64,000 nucleotides of DNA from Selenomonas sputigena (GCF_026015965.1 NZ_CP110383.1:217807-281806), one strand, 5' to 3'; positions 7,935 through 16,137 are shown, numbered from the stretch's first letter. Program-made: numbers and translations. Notes: generated from the sequence alone by a model not told the origin.

Positions 7935-9053
7935 ATGCAGGCGACGGAGTTTTTGGACATCTTGGGCGCGGACTTTTTCGTCGGCGTGCCCGACTCGCAG
8001 CTGCGCGCTCTTTGCGACGCTTTGATGGAGCGATACGGCAATCATGCGCCGCACATCATCGCGGCGAACGAGGGGACGGCGGCGGGAATCGCGGCGGGGC
8101 ATTATCTCGCGACGGGGCGCTCGCCGCTCGTCTATTTGCAGAACAGCGGTGAGGGCAACATCGTCAATGCACTCGCGTCGCTGCTGCACGAGAAGGCGTA
8201 CGCGATCCCGCTGATCTTCGTCATCGGCTGGCGCGGCGAGCCGGGCGTGAAGGACGAGCCGCAGCACGCCTATCAGGGCGAGGTGACGCTTCCGCTGCTC
8301 GAACTTCTGCAGGTCGAGCATTTCGTGCTCGCGAAGGAGACGGGAGGAGAAGACGTGCGCGCTGCCATGGAACGTTTCCGCTCGTCTTTGGAGGCAGGGC
8401 GTTCGGTGGCCTTTGTCGTTCGAAAGGGCGCGCTCACGCACGACACGAAGGTTTCCTACAAAAACGGCTATGCGCTGCGCCGTGAGGAGGCGATTCGCAC
8501 GATCCTCGACGCCGCAGACGAGAGCGATGTCTTCGTCTCGACGACAGGCAAGGCGAGCCGCGAGCTTTTCGAGCTTCGCGAGGAGCGCGGCGAGGGGCAC
8601 GAGCGCGATTTTTTGACGATCGGCTCGATGGGGCACAGCTCGTCCATCGCGCTCGGCATTGCGCTCGAAAGGAAGGGGCGGCGCACGTGGTGCCTCGACG
8701 GCGACGGCGCCTTCCTCATGCACATGGGCGCGGCCGCTGTCATCGCTGCCGCAAAGCCATCGAACTTTTGCCACGTCGTCTTGAACAACGAGGCGCACGA
8801 GAGCGTCGGCGGCATGCCGACGGCGGCTTCCTACATCGACTTTCCGGCGCTCGCGCGTGCGCTTGGCTACGCCGCCGCACAGCGTGCGAAAGATGGCGAG
8901 GAGCTTGCCGCCGCCTTGGAGGAGATGAAAGGGCAGGCAGGATCGTGCTTTTTGGAGGTGCGATGCGCCGTCGGCTCGCGTGCCGACCTCGGCCGGCCGA
9001 CGATCCCTCCAAAGGCCAACAAGCTAGCAATGATGCGTTTTCTCAGCCTTTAA
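7935..9053 (+). CDS. Phosphonopyruvate decarboxylase
   Basis: 372-residue thiamine-diphosphate enzyme that converts 3-phosphonopyruvate to phosphonoacetaldehyde, the irreversible step of phosphonate biosynthesis. The N-terminal FFVGVPDSQL and IAANEGTAAGIAAGHY segments hold the cofactor-activating Glu. The ThDP/Mg2+ motif begins at GDGAFLMHMGA (residue about 256) and ends near VVLNNEAHESVGG. Length and order match the Ppd/AepY/Fom2 family. The start has GGGGGAGG upstream. Paired with phnW, it implies production of 2-aminoethylphosphonate, probably for a surface glycan or lipid. PEP mutase must be encoded elsewhere. Confidence 0.92.
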   Translation: MQATEFLDILGADFFVGVPDSQLRALCDALMERYGNHAPHIIAANEGTAAGIAAGHYLATGRSPLVYLQNSGEGNIVNALASLLHEKAYAIPLIFVIGWRGEPGVKDEPQHAYQGEVTLPLLELLQVEHFVLAKETGGEDVRAAMERFRSSLEAGRSVAFVVRKGALTHDTKVSYKNGYALRREEAIRTILDAADESDVFVSTTGKASRELFELREERGEGHERDFLTIGSMGHSSSIALGIALERKGRRTWCLDGDGAFLMHMGAAAVIAAAKPSNFCHVVLNNEAHESVGGMPTAASYIDFPALARALGYAAAQRAKDGEELAAALEEMKGQAGSCFLEVRCAVGSRADLGRPTIPPKANKLAMMRFLSL

Positions 9054-9081
9054 TTGATAGCAGATACTGTCCGGTATACCC

Positions 9082-9110
9082 TTGACAAATGGTAGGATAA
9101 TCGGTATGAT
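9082..9110 (+). promoter_or_regulatory. Sigma-70 promoter of the fez-like operon
   Basis: Consensus TTGACA (9082-9087), 17-bp spacer, TATGAT (9105-9110), about 80 nt upstream of the first gene. The spacer contains GGATAATCGGTATGA, a partial (10 of 14) Fur-box match. Confidence 0.75.
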
Positions 9111-9192
9111 AGGAAAAGACGTTGACGCGAAGAAAGTGCCGAAGAAGCGGTCTTTCGAGTCGACACTTTTGAATTTTAGGAGGATGAATATT

Positions 9193-9411
9193 ATGGGTAC
9201 GATTTTCTCTAAGAGCGATTTCTGGATTGGTCTTGCTGTCGGCGCTGTCGCAGGCGTTTTTGGCTATCGCTTCATGCAGGAGCGCGAGCAGCAGATGATG
9301 GCGATTCAGCAGGGTGCTCCTGCAGCGCAGGTGCCGCTTGCTGAGCTTCAGCGCCAGAAGGAAGAGCTTGAGGACCTCATCGCTGCGCAGGAAGCCGGCG
9401 CGAACCAGTAA
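9193..9411 (+). CDS. Small single-pass membrane protein with C-terminal coiled coil (fez-like module, copy A)
   Basis: 72 residues. A short N terminus (MGTIFSKSDF) leads to one glycine-rich transmembrane helix (about residues 9-26, WIGLAVGAVAGVFGYRFM) and then a Gln/Glu-rich helical tail (PLAELQRQKEELEDLIAAQ). AGGAGG lies 9 nt before ATG 9193; the ATG at 9184 sits directly on that site. A clear paralogue with the same architecture is encoded at 23126. Both are followed by a gene for a protein with a PGR motif, so the pair behaves as a module. The function is unknown; a small membrane component of an iron organelle or transporter assembly is an inference from context. Confidence 0.8.
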   Translation: MGTIFSKSDFWIGLAVGAVAGVFGYRFMQEREQQMMAIQQGAPAAQVPLAELQRQKEELEDLIAAQEAGANQ

Positions 9412-9423
9412 GGGAAACATAAG

Positions 9424-9485
9424 AGGGGCTGCGACAGGCAAATGCTCGTATCGTCATGGCATATTGCGTGCGCAGCCCCTTTCCT
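9424..9485 (+). terminator. Hairpin between the first and second genes of the fez-like operon
   Basis: A 10-bp stem AGGGGCTGCG/CGCAGCCCCT with a long structured loop and a T-rich tail. Its position inside the operon suggests partial termination, which would make the first small gene more abundant than the rest. Confidence 0.55.
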
Positions 9486-9524
9486 GTTTTGCTGTTGATA
9501 ACGAATTGCATGAAGGAGGACGCT

Positions 9525-10049
9525 ATGGCAAAGATTTCTTTAGGCTTGCCGCTGGCAGCGGCTGCCGCAGGCACGGTCGTGACGCTCTTTGTTCCGGCGA
9601 AGCGTCTGCATATCGTCTGTGGCACGGCGTGGGCGGCACTCTCGCTCGTTCACGCTTGGCAGTATCGCAAAAAGCTCGCGAAAGATCTTGCGATGCCGTT
9701 CGGCGCAAGTCTCAAGCAAAATGTGATGAAGAAGATTGACGAGGGGCTTCAGAAGCTGCCGCTGCCGCCGACGAAGCTCGGCGCACTCATCGGCTCGATG
9801 CGCCCTGCCGCCTATACGCCGGGCAGGATGCGCCTCTACAGCCGTTCACTCATGGGAAACGAGAAGCTTAGAGAGCAGATTCTTGCGTACTTCGCCGACT
9901 GTCCCGAGGTGGACAAGGTCGAGTGCAGTACGCTCACCGGCTCCGTGCTCATCACCTATGAGCCGGAATTTTTTGCTGAGAACGAAGAGCTTTCACAGAT
10001 TGAAACGTATGTGAAGCATCATGTGCAGATGGCACAGGGGAGGAGTTAA
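9525..10049 (+). CDS. Membrane protein with HMA-like/TPGR domain (candidate ferrosome protein)
   Basis: 174 residues. Two N-terminal hydrophobic segments (about residues 5-22 and 27-45) are followed by a basic linker and a C-terminal ferredoxin-like, HMA-related domain. That domain contains the motif AAYTPGRMRLYS (about residue 95) and the strand-helix pattern VDKVECSTLTGSVLITYEP. The metal-binding CxxC of true HMA domains is absent. Proteins with this TPGR-type motif accompany P1B-6 ATPases in published fez (ferrosome) gene clusters, as I recall them. GAAGGAGG precedes the ATG. It lies 6 nt before the next gene, in one operon with the ATPase. A shorter paralogue is encoded at 23331. Confidence 0.75.
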   Translation: MAKISLGLPLAAAAAGTVVTLFVPAKRLHIVCGTAWAALSLVHAWQYRKKLAKDLAMPFGASLKQNVMKKIDEGLQKLPLPPTKLGALIGSMRPAAYTPGRMRLYSRSLMGNEKLREQILAYFADCPEVDKVECSTLTGSVLITYEPEFFAENEELSQIETYVKHHVQMAQGRS

Positions 10050-10055
10050 ATCTTT

Positions 10056-10892
10056 ATGTCTTATATGTCTGGTTTGATGATCGGCACGGCCCTTGTCCAA
10101 GGCCTCGGCAGCATGCTTTCGGGCGGCGCTTCTGCAGGCATGGGCGGCGGCATGGGCATGGGCAGGAGCGCGGGCATGAGCGGTCTTTTCGGCATGGCGT
10201 CCGGCATGGGGCGGGGCGGCATGGGCAGAAGTTCCGGCATGAGCGGACTCTTTAACATGATGCCGACGGGCATGGGCAGCGGCATGAGCAGCATGTTCGG
10301 TCAAGGCAGGGGACGCGGCAAGGGCATGGCGCAGGACGCGTCCGGCTCTGCAGCCGTGTCTGCACCGGCAATGCCAGCTTTCGCGCTGAAGAGTGCCGTG
10401 CCCGGGCGCAGGCGCTACTATGCGGCGGCCCTGCAGGGGAACGAGGAGCTGGCAAAGCTTCTGGAGAAGAACCTTGGCCGCATCGCCTTCATCGATTCCG
10501 TCAAGGCGTCGAGTGTCACGGGCAGTCTGCTCGTCTGCTATACGGGCGATGAGGGAGCTGTCGATCGCCTGATGGCGGATCTTGGCAAGCGCGTCTTTGG
10601 TGCTACGGAGCATGCGGGTTTTAATCTGCCGCAGGGGCTTTCCGATTTGCTCCCTGCGGCAGGCGTCACTCAGCCGCTCGCTGAACTCGGTGCAAGCATC
10701 CGCCGCGCAGCAGGCGCGGCGAACGTATGGCTGCACGAGAAGACGCATGGCTGGCTCGATTTCCCGTCGGTATTCGCTCTCGGCTTCATCGTGCGCGGCT
10801 TGCGCAAGATCCTGCTCTATGAACAGCGGCCGTCGGGTCCTCAGATGCTTTGGTGGGCATTCTCGATCTTGAAAGGATGGAAGATGATATGA
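10056..10892 (+). CDS. Gly/Met-rich membrane protein with PGR domain (candidate ferrosome protein)
   Basis: 278 residues in three parts. Residues 1-100 are low complexity and unusually rich in Gly and Met, with repeats such as GMGRGGMGRSSGMSGLF. Residues about 112-185 form an HMA-like domain with AVPGRRRYY and the strand SSVTGSLLVCY, again without CxxC. Residues about 225-265 contain a hydrophobic region (FPSVFALGFIVRGLRKILL) likely to contact the membrane. GGAGG precedes ATG 10056, and its stop overlaps the ATPase start in an ATGA. The Met-rich part could bind metal or drive self-assembly, as Gly-rich repeats do in magnetosome proteins; this is inference. I know no exact counterpart. Confidence 0.72.
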   Translation: MSYMSGLMIGTALVQGLGSMLSGGASAGMGGGMGMGRSAGMSGLFGMASGMGRGGMGRSSGMSGLFNMMPTGMGSGMSSMFGQGRGRGKGMAQDASGSAAVSAPAMPAFALKSAVPGRRRYYAAALQGNEELAKLLEKNLGRIAFIDSVKASSVTGSLLVCYTGDEGAVDRLMADLGKRVFGATEHAGFNLPQGLSDLLPAAGVTQPLAELGASIRRAAGAANVWLHEKTHGWLDFPSVFALGFIVRGLRKILLYEQRPSGPQMLWWAFSILKGWKMI

Positions 10893-12979
10893 CGTATGGG
10901 ACATGCTCGCTCCGCCTATCGGCGGATCTTGCTCAGGATAAGCGCGCCCTCTTGGGTGCACAGCTTCGAAGCATAAAGGGCGTCGTCGCCGCTTCGGTCG
11001 GCGACAAGGCGCTGACGGTCTGGTACAAGGAAGAATTGCCCCTCGCACTCGTGCGTCGGCTCGTCAAGCGCATGGAAGAAGAGTGCGCACCGAGCGATCC
11101 CGAGCTTGACATGGCGGGCTATCGGCGCGAAGCAATCTTCTCGCTCGCGAGCTTCGCGGGCATGAAGGCGCTTGAAAAGCTCGCGCCTGAAGCTTTTGCG
11201 GGAATGAAGGTGTTTCGCAGTCTCCTCGTCTTGGCCATCGCGCGCAACTTCCTCAAGAACGGCGTCGTGGGCATGGTGAAAGAGCGCCGCCCGAACGCCG
11301 ACACGCTGACGAGTACGGCGGTTATCGCCTCCGTGCTCGCAGGCAAGCCCGAATCGAGCCTCACGCTGCTGACGCTGTCGAACGGCGCTGAGATGCTGAC
11401 GGCTTACGCAGCGGAGCGCGCGAAGAAGCAGATTTCCGGCCTTCTGAACATGAACCAGCGCTTTGTTTGGCTCATTGACGGCGGCGTCGAGCGCAAGGTC
11501 GCGGTCGAGTCCGTGCAGGTCGGCGACCGCATCGCGGCACATTCGGGTGAGATGATCTGCGTCGACGGCCGCGTCGTCAGCGGCAAGGCGTCCGTGAACC
11601 AGGCGTCGATCACGGGCGAGTCGAATCCCGCGATGAAGCGCGAGAAGTCGCCTGTCTACGCAGGCTCTGTCATCGAGGTCGGCGAGATCGTCATCGAGGT
11701 CGAGAAGACGGGCAAGGACACGTCGCTCGCGCACATCGTCCACCTCGTCGAAGAGGCGCAGTCGAGACGTGCGCCCGTGCAGAACTTCGCCGACAACATG
11801 GCGAACATGCTCGTGCCGATCTCGTTCCTCGGCGCGGCGATCGTCTACGGCGCGACGCGCGATTGGCAGAGGGTGCTGAACCTCCTGTTCATCGACTTCT
11901 CGTGCGGCTTGAAGCTCTCGACAGCGACGGCGATTTCCGCTTCGATTGCGGCGGCGGCGAAGAAGGGCATTCTCGTCAAGGGCGGCAACTATATGGAAGC
12001 GCTCGCTAATACCGATACTGTCGTCCTCGACAAGACAGGCACGATCACGGTCGGCATCCCGCAGATCTCCTCCATCAAGACGGCGGAGGGCGTGACGGAG
12101 AAGGAGATGATCCTTCTGGCAGCGTCGGCGGAGATGCACTCCGTGCATCCTCTGGCTGTTGCCATTCAGAAGTACGTCAAGGACAACAACTGGGAAGTGC
12201 CGCAGCACCGCTCGTCGAAGACGATCGTCGCACGCGGCATGCAGGCGGTCGTGCCTGATTTCGACGGCTTCAAGGGCGGCGACGTGATCGTCGGCAGCTA
12301 CAAGTTCATGAAGGAGCGCGGCGTGCAGGGCGCGGGCGAGCTCGTCGTCGAGGACACGACGGAAAACTTCCTCTACATCGCGCGGAACGGCTCGCTCATG
12401 GGCATCATCGGCATCACCGATCCCGTGCGCCCGAAGATGAAGAAGACGCTGAACCAGATGCGCCGTTACGGCGTCGACGAGATCGTGATGCTCACGGGCG
12501 ACTCGGAGAAGGTCGCCGATCATGTGGCGCGTCAGATGGACATCGACTCCTACCATGCCGAGGTCTTGCCCGAAGACAAGGCGAACTACGTCATGAAGCT
12601 CAAGGAGCGCGGCGGCAGAGTCATGATGGTCGGCGACGGCATCAACGACGCGCCGGCGCTTGCCTTTGCCGACGTCGGCGTGACGCTCGGCGGCCGCCAG
12701 ACGGACATTGCCGCCGAGTCTTCGGCAGTGACGATCCGCTCGGAAGATCCTGAAGGCCTCGTCGACGCTCTGCGTCTCGGCAAGCGCACGATGGGATTGA
12801 TCCATCAGAATTTCCGCGCGACGATCCTCGTCAACTCGGGCGCCATGCTCATGGGCGCCTTGGGCATGATCAGCCCGCTGTGGGCGGCTGTCATCCACAA
12901 CACGGCGACGCTCGCCGTCGTCTTAAACAGCGCGCGCATCCTCTCGACAGGCAAAAAGCCTGTAAGGCGCGTCGGCTGA
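10889..12979 (+). CDS. P1B-type metal ATPase, P1B-6-like (candidate FezB)
   Basis: 696-residue metal-transporting P-type ATPase. An N-terminal HMA-like domain (residues 1-70) has no CxxC. The actuator TGES is at 242-245, the phosphorylated Asp is D381 in DKTGT, and the hinge GDGIND is at 582-587. The membrane metal site that reads CPC or CPH in Cu/Zn pumps is here S338-C339-G340 in IDFSCGLKL, the SC-type seen in the P1B-6 group. P1B-6 ATPases (FezB) load iron into ferrosomes. The ATG at 10889 overlaps the previous stop; an ATG at 10877 has its ribosome site directly adjacent and is less likely. feoAB lies 1 kb downstream, which fits iron. A Cd/Zn pump is the alternative, but the SCG motif argues against it. 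Confidence 0.85.
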   Translation: MTYGTCSLRLSADLAQDKRALLGAQLRSIKGVVAASVGDKALTVWYKEELPLALVRRLVKRMEEECAPSDPELDMAGYRREAIFSLASFAGMKALEKLAPEAFAGMKVFRSLLVLAIARNFLKNGVVGMVKERRPNADTLTSTAVIASVLAGKPESSLTLLTLSNGAEMLTAYAAERAKKQISGLLNMNQRFVWLIDGGVERKVAVESVQVGDRIAAHSGEMICVDGRVVSGKASVNQASITGESNPAMKREKSPVYAGSVIEVGEIVIEVEKTGKDTSLAHIVHLVEEAQSRRAPVQNFADNMANMLVPISFLGAAIVYGATRDWQRVLNLLFIDFSCGLKLSTATAISASIAAAAKKGILVKGGNYMEALANTDTVVLDKTGTITVGIPQISSIKTAEGVTEKEMILLAASAEMHSVHPLAVAIQKYVKDNNWEVPQHRSSKTIVARGMQAVVPDFDGFKGGDVIVGSYKFMKERGVQGAGELVVEDTTENFLYIARNGSLMGIIGITDPVRPKMKKTLNQMRRYGVDEIVMLTGDSEKVADHVARQMDIDSYHAEVLPEDKANYVMKLKERGGRVMMVGDGINDAPALAFADVGVTLGGRQTDIAAESSAVTIRSEDPEGLVDALRLGKRTMGLIHQNFRATILVNSGAMLMGALGMISPLWAAVIHNTATLAVVLNSARILSTGKKPVRRVG

Positions 12980-12992
12980 AAGTAAAAAGAAA

Positions 12993-13026
12993 GGGATACC
13001 GCAGGGATTTGTGCGGTATCCTTTTT
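12993..13026 (+). terminator. Terminator of the fez-like operon
   Basis: Stem GGATACCGCA/TGCGGTATCC with a short loop followed by six T, 14 nt after the ATPase stop codon. Confidence 0.85.
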
Positions 13027-13111
13027 TGATGCTGCGGTGCATGTGCGCGTCGCTCGCTTCTCTTTGCAAGACCAAGACAAAAGTTATACGAATCCCCCTT
13101 TATTATGGACT

Positions 13112-13140
13112 TGACAATCATTCTCATCTCATTTATAATT
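13112..13140 (+). promoter_or_regulatory. Consensus promoter overlapped by a Fur box
   Basis: TTGACA (13112-13117), 17-bp spacer, TATAAT (13135-13140). The spacer carries TGACAATCATTCTCA (13113-13127), which matches 12 of 14 positions of the 7-1-7 Fur consensus and would block RNA polymerase. A second weaker palindrome, TGATATTCATATTCA, lies at 13157-13171, just after the transcription start. Confidence 0.75.
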
Positions 13141-13196
13141 ATGTCATAAAGATGAGTGATATTCATATTCAAGGATAAAAGAAAGGGAGAGTGGTT

Positions 13197-13481
13197 ATGA
13201 GCAGTGTGGTGATTCTTGGGGGGAACGAGTGTATGGAGTGCCGTTATCGTGAGGCATGCAAGAGCTGCGGGTTCAAGGCGAAGGTTTTTCCGAAGATGTG
13301 TCGAGACCTCAGGAGGAAGATCGGCTCGCCTGATCTCATCATTCTTTTCACGAGCACGGCATCACACCAGCTTGCCATGCACGCGCAGGAAGAGGCGAAG
13401 AAGTGCAATGCGAAGATCGCTTTCTGCCACTCGGCAAGCATGGCGGCGTTGCAGAACGTCCTCGCTGAGCACTCAGCATGA
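13197..13481 (+). CDS. DUF2325-family protein, probably Fur-regulated
   Basis: 94 residues. The N-terminal VVILGGNECMECRYREACK segment and the central PDLIILFTSTASHQLA strand are characteristic of the small DUF2325 proteins, whose molecular role is not established. Cys and His residues near the N terminus (ECMECRYREACKSCG) could bind a metal. ATG 13197 has AAGGGAGAG 7-8 nt upstream; the GTG at 13191 is less well placed. It is the only gene on a transcript with its own terminator. Its promoter overlaps a near-consensus Fur box and it lies between the fez-like operon and feoAB, so induction under iron limitation is likely. Confidence 0.8.
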   Translation: MSSVVILGGNECMECRYREACKSCGFKAKVFPKMCRDLRRKIGSPDLIILFTSTASHQLAMHAQEEAKKCNAKIAFCHSASMAALQNVLAEHSA

Positions 13482-13531
13482 GGGCGGAACGCGTCATGGT
13501 GATGCGATGTCTTCCGTGATGTTTTAACGAA

Positions 13532-13566
13532 AGCGCAGGAGCGAAGGGGACGCTCCTGCGCTTTTT
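13532..13566 (+). terminator. Terminator after the DUF2325 gene
   Basis: Perfect 11-bp stem GCGCAGGAGCG/CGCTCCTGCGC followed by five T. Confidence 0.85.
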
Positions 13567-13693
13567 GTGTGCAGGAGCGTCGTCGGTCTCAAGGCGGAGC
13601 TTTTGGGGAGGCTGCGCATTTGCATCCCTGCAGTATTTTTTACGGGAAGGGTGCAATTTCTTCGGCGGAACGTCCGCCCGCTGTTTGATTAAA

Positions 13694-13708
13694 TGAGAAT
13701 ATTTATAA
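13694..13708 (+). promoter_or_regulatory. Possible Fur box upstream of feoA
   Basis: TGAGAATATTTATAA matches about 11 of 14 positions of a Fur box. It is about 130 nt upstream of element copy 2, in the AT-rich feoA upstream region. No clean promoter hexamers could be assigned. Confidence 0.4.
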
Positions 13709-13821
13709 ATTGATAGAAAAAGTTCAAATCGCGCCTTATTTCCTTGACAGCATGAGCTGGATAGAGTATTATTATCTCTGCCGATGAACTGGATTCAGTT
13801 TCATTGTCGTTCTCATTTTTT

Positions 13822-13923
13822 ATGAAACCCCAAGCGATTGAGCCGTAGGCGTAGGCCGATTGGCTGGGTTTCACTAAAGGAGACGTGCAATGTCCGCAAT
13901 ATGGACGTTTGTGCGTGCAGTTT
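13822..13923 (+). repeat. Dispersed structured intergenic element, copy 2 (feoA leader)
   Basis: Outer stem GAAACC (13824-13829) pairs with GGTTTC (13867-13872); inner hairpin GCC-GTA-GGC; second hairpin built from CGTGCAA/TTGTGCG, paired through two G-U wobbles. It ends about 15 nt before the GGAGG site of feoA, so it lies in the feoAB 5' leader. Confidence 0.8.
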
Positions 13924-13951
13924 GTTGTCTTATTTAATGGAGGTAAGAAAG

Positions 13952-14191
13952 ATGACGTTGAAAGACGGAAAGACAGGAATGTCTCTTCGTGTCGACAAGG
14001 TGGGCGATTCGGAGCTCAAGCAGCGCCTGATGACGATGGGGCTGATTCCGGGCACGCGCATCAAGGTGCTGCCGTCGGCGCCGATGGGCGATCCGATGGC
14101 GATCGGGCTTCGCTCGTACAATCTCGCGCTTCGCCGCGCTGATGCGGAGAAGATTGAAGTGACGGAAATCAAGGAAGGAGCGGGAGCCTGA
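13952..14191 (+). CDS. feoA: Ferrous iron transport protein FeoA
   Basis: 79-residue SH3-like cytoplasmic protein that supports FeoB. It shows the family features RVDKVGDSELKQRLMTMGL, PGTRIKVL and GLRSYNLALRRADAEKIEV. The ATG at 13952 has GGAGG 9 nt upstream; starting earlier would use the ribosome site as coding sequence. Its stop overlaps the feoB start in TGATG. The gene is preceded by a structured leader element (copy 2) and a possible Fur box, so both transcriptional and RNA-level control are possible. Confidence 0.93.
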   Translation: MTLKDGKTGMSLRVDKVGDSELKQRLMTMGLIPGTRIKVLPSAPMGDPMAIGLRSYNLALRRADAEKIEVTEIKEGAGA

Positions 14192-16092
14192 TGAGCACCA
14201 TGAGCGTCGCCCTGACGGGCAACCCGAACACGGGAAAATCGACCATATTCAACGAATTGACGGGCATGCGCCAGAAGATCGGCAACTGGCCGGGCGTCAC
14301 CGTCGACAAGAAGATGGGCGTCGTCAACTACAAGGATCGCGTGATCACAGTCGTCGACCTGCCCGGTACCTACAGTATCAATGCGCGCTCGGCGGAAGAG
14401 CAGGTCGTCATCGACTACTTCAAGACGACGATGCCCGACCTCGCCGTCGATGTCATTGACTCCTCGAATATCGAGCGCAATCTCTTCCTCACAGTGCAGC
14501 TCCTCGAAGAGGGAATTCCTCTGCTCATCGACCTCAACATGCAGGACGAGGCGGAAAGAAAGGGCATTCGCATCAACATCCAGAAGCTCGAAGAGGCTCT
14601 GGGCATGCCTGTCGTGCAGACAGTTGGCCGCAGCAAGAAGAGCATCCAGAAGCTCATCGAAATCTTCACGACGACTGTCATGTCGAACTACCGTCCGAGT
14701 GCGATGGTTGAAGAGCACAAGGCGAAGGCGACGGAACTCAAGAAGAGCGGCCTTTCCGCCGAAGAGCTGGACGAAAAGCTCATCGAGATGCGCTATGATC
14801 TCATCGACAAGATCATGAAGAAGGCGGTTGTCGTCGGAAACGTCGGGCTGTCGACTTCGGAGAAGATCGACCGCGTGCTCGCGAACGGCGTCTTGGCGCT
14901 GCCTATTCTCCTCGGCATTCTCTACTTGGTGTTCTGTATCGCCTTCACGTGGATTGGTCAGCCGCTCGCAGATGCCGTCGGCGACTGGATCGGCGGACCG
15001 TTCACCGACTGGATCAATGACGCGATGGAATCTGCGGGCGTCGCCGAGTGGCTGAAATCCTTGATTGCAGACGGTATCGTCGCGGGTGTCGGCAACGTCA
15101 TCAACTTCGTGCCGCTCATTTTCACACTGTTCTTCATGCTGTCCTTCCTCGACGGTACGGGATATATGGCGCGCGTCGCTTTCATCATGGATCCGATCAT
15201 GCGCCGCGTCGGCCTCACGGGCAAGGGCATCATGCCGCTGATGGTCGGCTTCGGCTGCGGCGTGCCGGCCATCATGGGTGCGCGTGCGCTCGACTCGGAA
15301 AAGGACAGGCTCACGTCGATTCTCATCACGCCTTTTTTGACATGCTCGGCGAAGCTGCCGATCATGGCGCTCTTCGCTGCGATGTTCTTCCCTGAACATG
15401 CCGCGAATCTCGTATTCTCGATGTACATCATCGGCATCGTCGTCGCCATCATCATGGCGAAGGTTCTGGGCATCACGGCGTTCAGGAGCCAGGGATCGAC
15501 GTTCCTCCTCGAACTGCCGCCGTACCGCATGCCGGACATGAAGACGGTGCTCCTGGAGACTTGGGACAAGGGCAAGGGATACCTGATCAAAGCCGGTACG
15601 ATCATCTTCGCAATGAGCGTAGCCATCTGGTTCTTGTCGAACTACAATGCGGACGGCGCTACGGATGAGATGAGCGAGTCCTTCCTCGCATCGATCGGCG
15701 GCGGTATGAGCCATCTCTTCGCGCTGCACGGCTTCGAGACTTGGGAGTCGGGCGCGGCCGTCGTCACGGGCATCATGGCGAAGGAGTCCGTCGTCTCGAC
15801 GCTCGGTATCCTCTATGGCGTCGGCGATGTCTCGACCGAGGCGGAGGACGCCGCAGAGACGGCGACACAGCTCGCCGGCTCGATGGGCACGGCGTTCACG
15901 GCAGCCTCGGCGCTCGCCTTCATGGTATTCTCGCAGCTCTACACGCCGTGCATGACTTCGCTCGGCACGATCAAGAAGGAGACGGGCAAGTGGAGCTGGA
16001 TGCTCTTCGCCGCCCTCTACACCTTCGGCGTCGCCTGGGTCGTCTCACTTCTTGTCTACTGGGGAGCCTGCGCCTTCGGCATGAACGGCTAG
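14191..16092 (+). CDS. feoB: Ferrous iron transporter FeoB
   Basis: 633-residue inner-membrane Fe2+ permease with an N-terminal G-protein domain: P-loop GNPNTGKST (residues about 10-18), switch region TVDKKMG, and DLPGTYS near residue 54. A spacer domain follows up to about residue 230, then the Gate-type transmembrane core with GYMARVAFIMDPIMRR and GFGCGVPAIMGAR. Length is within the normal range and no disruption is seen. It takes up ferrous iron under anaerobic conditions, and is the obvious supplier for the candidate ferrosome system next door. It is coupled to feoA and followed by a small FeoB-associated membrane protein. Confidence 0.96.
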   Translation: MSTMSVALTGNPNTGKSTIFNELTGMRQKIGNWPGVTVDKKMGVVNYKDRVITVVDLPGTYSINARSAEEQVVIDYFKTTMPDLAVDVIDSSNIERNLFLTVQLLEEGIPLLIDLNMQDEAERKGIRINIQKLEEALGMPVVQTVGRSKKSIQKLIEIFTTTVMSNYRPSAMVEEHKAKATELKKSGLSAEELDEKLIEMRYDLIDKIMKKAVVVGNVGLSTSEKIDRVLANGVLALPILLGILYLVFCIAFTWIGQPLADAVGDWIGGPFTDWINDAMESAGVAEWLKSLIADGIVAGVGNVINFVPLIFTLFFMLSFLDGTGYMARVAFIMDPIMRRVGLTGKGIMPLMVGFGCGVPAIMGARALDSEKDRLTSILITPFLTCSAKLPIMALFAAMFFPEHAANLVFSMYIIGIVVAIIMAKVLGITAFRSQGSTFLLELPPYRMPDMKTVLLETWDKGKGYLIKAGTIIFAMSVAIWFLSNYNADGATDEMSESFLASIGGGMSHLFALHGFETWESGAAVVTGIMAKESVVSTLGILYGVGDVSTEAEDAAETATQLAGSMGTAFTAASALAFMVFSQLYTPCMTSLGTIKKETGKWSWMLFAALYTFGVAWVVSLLVYWGACAFGMNG

Positions 16093-16137
16093 GGAAGCCG
16101 TCCGTGCTTCTCTGACTCTTGAAAGGAGATCTTTGCC

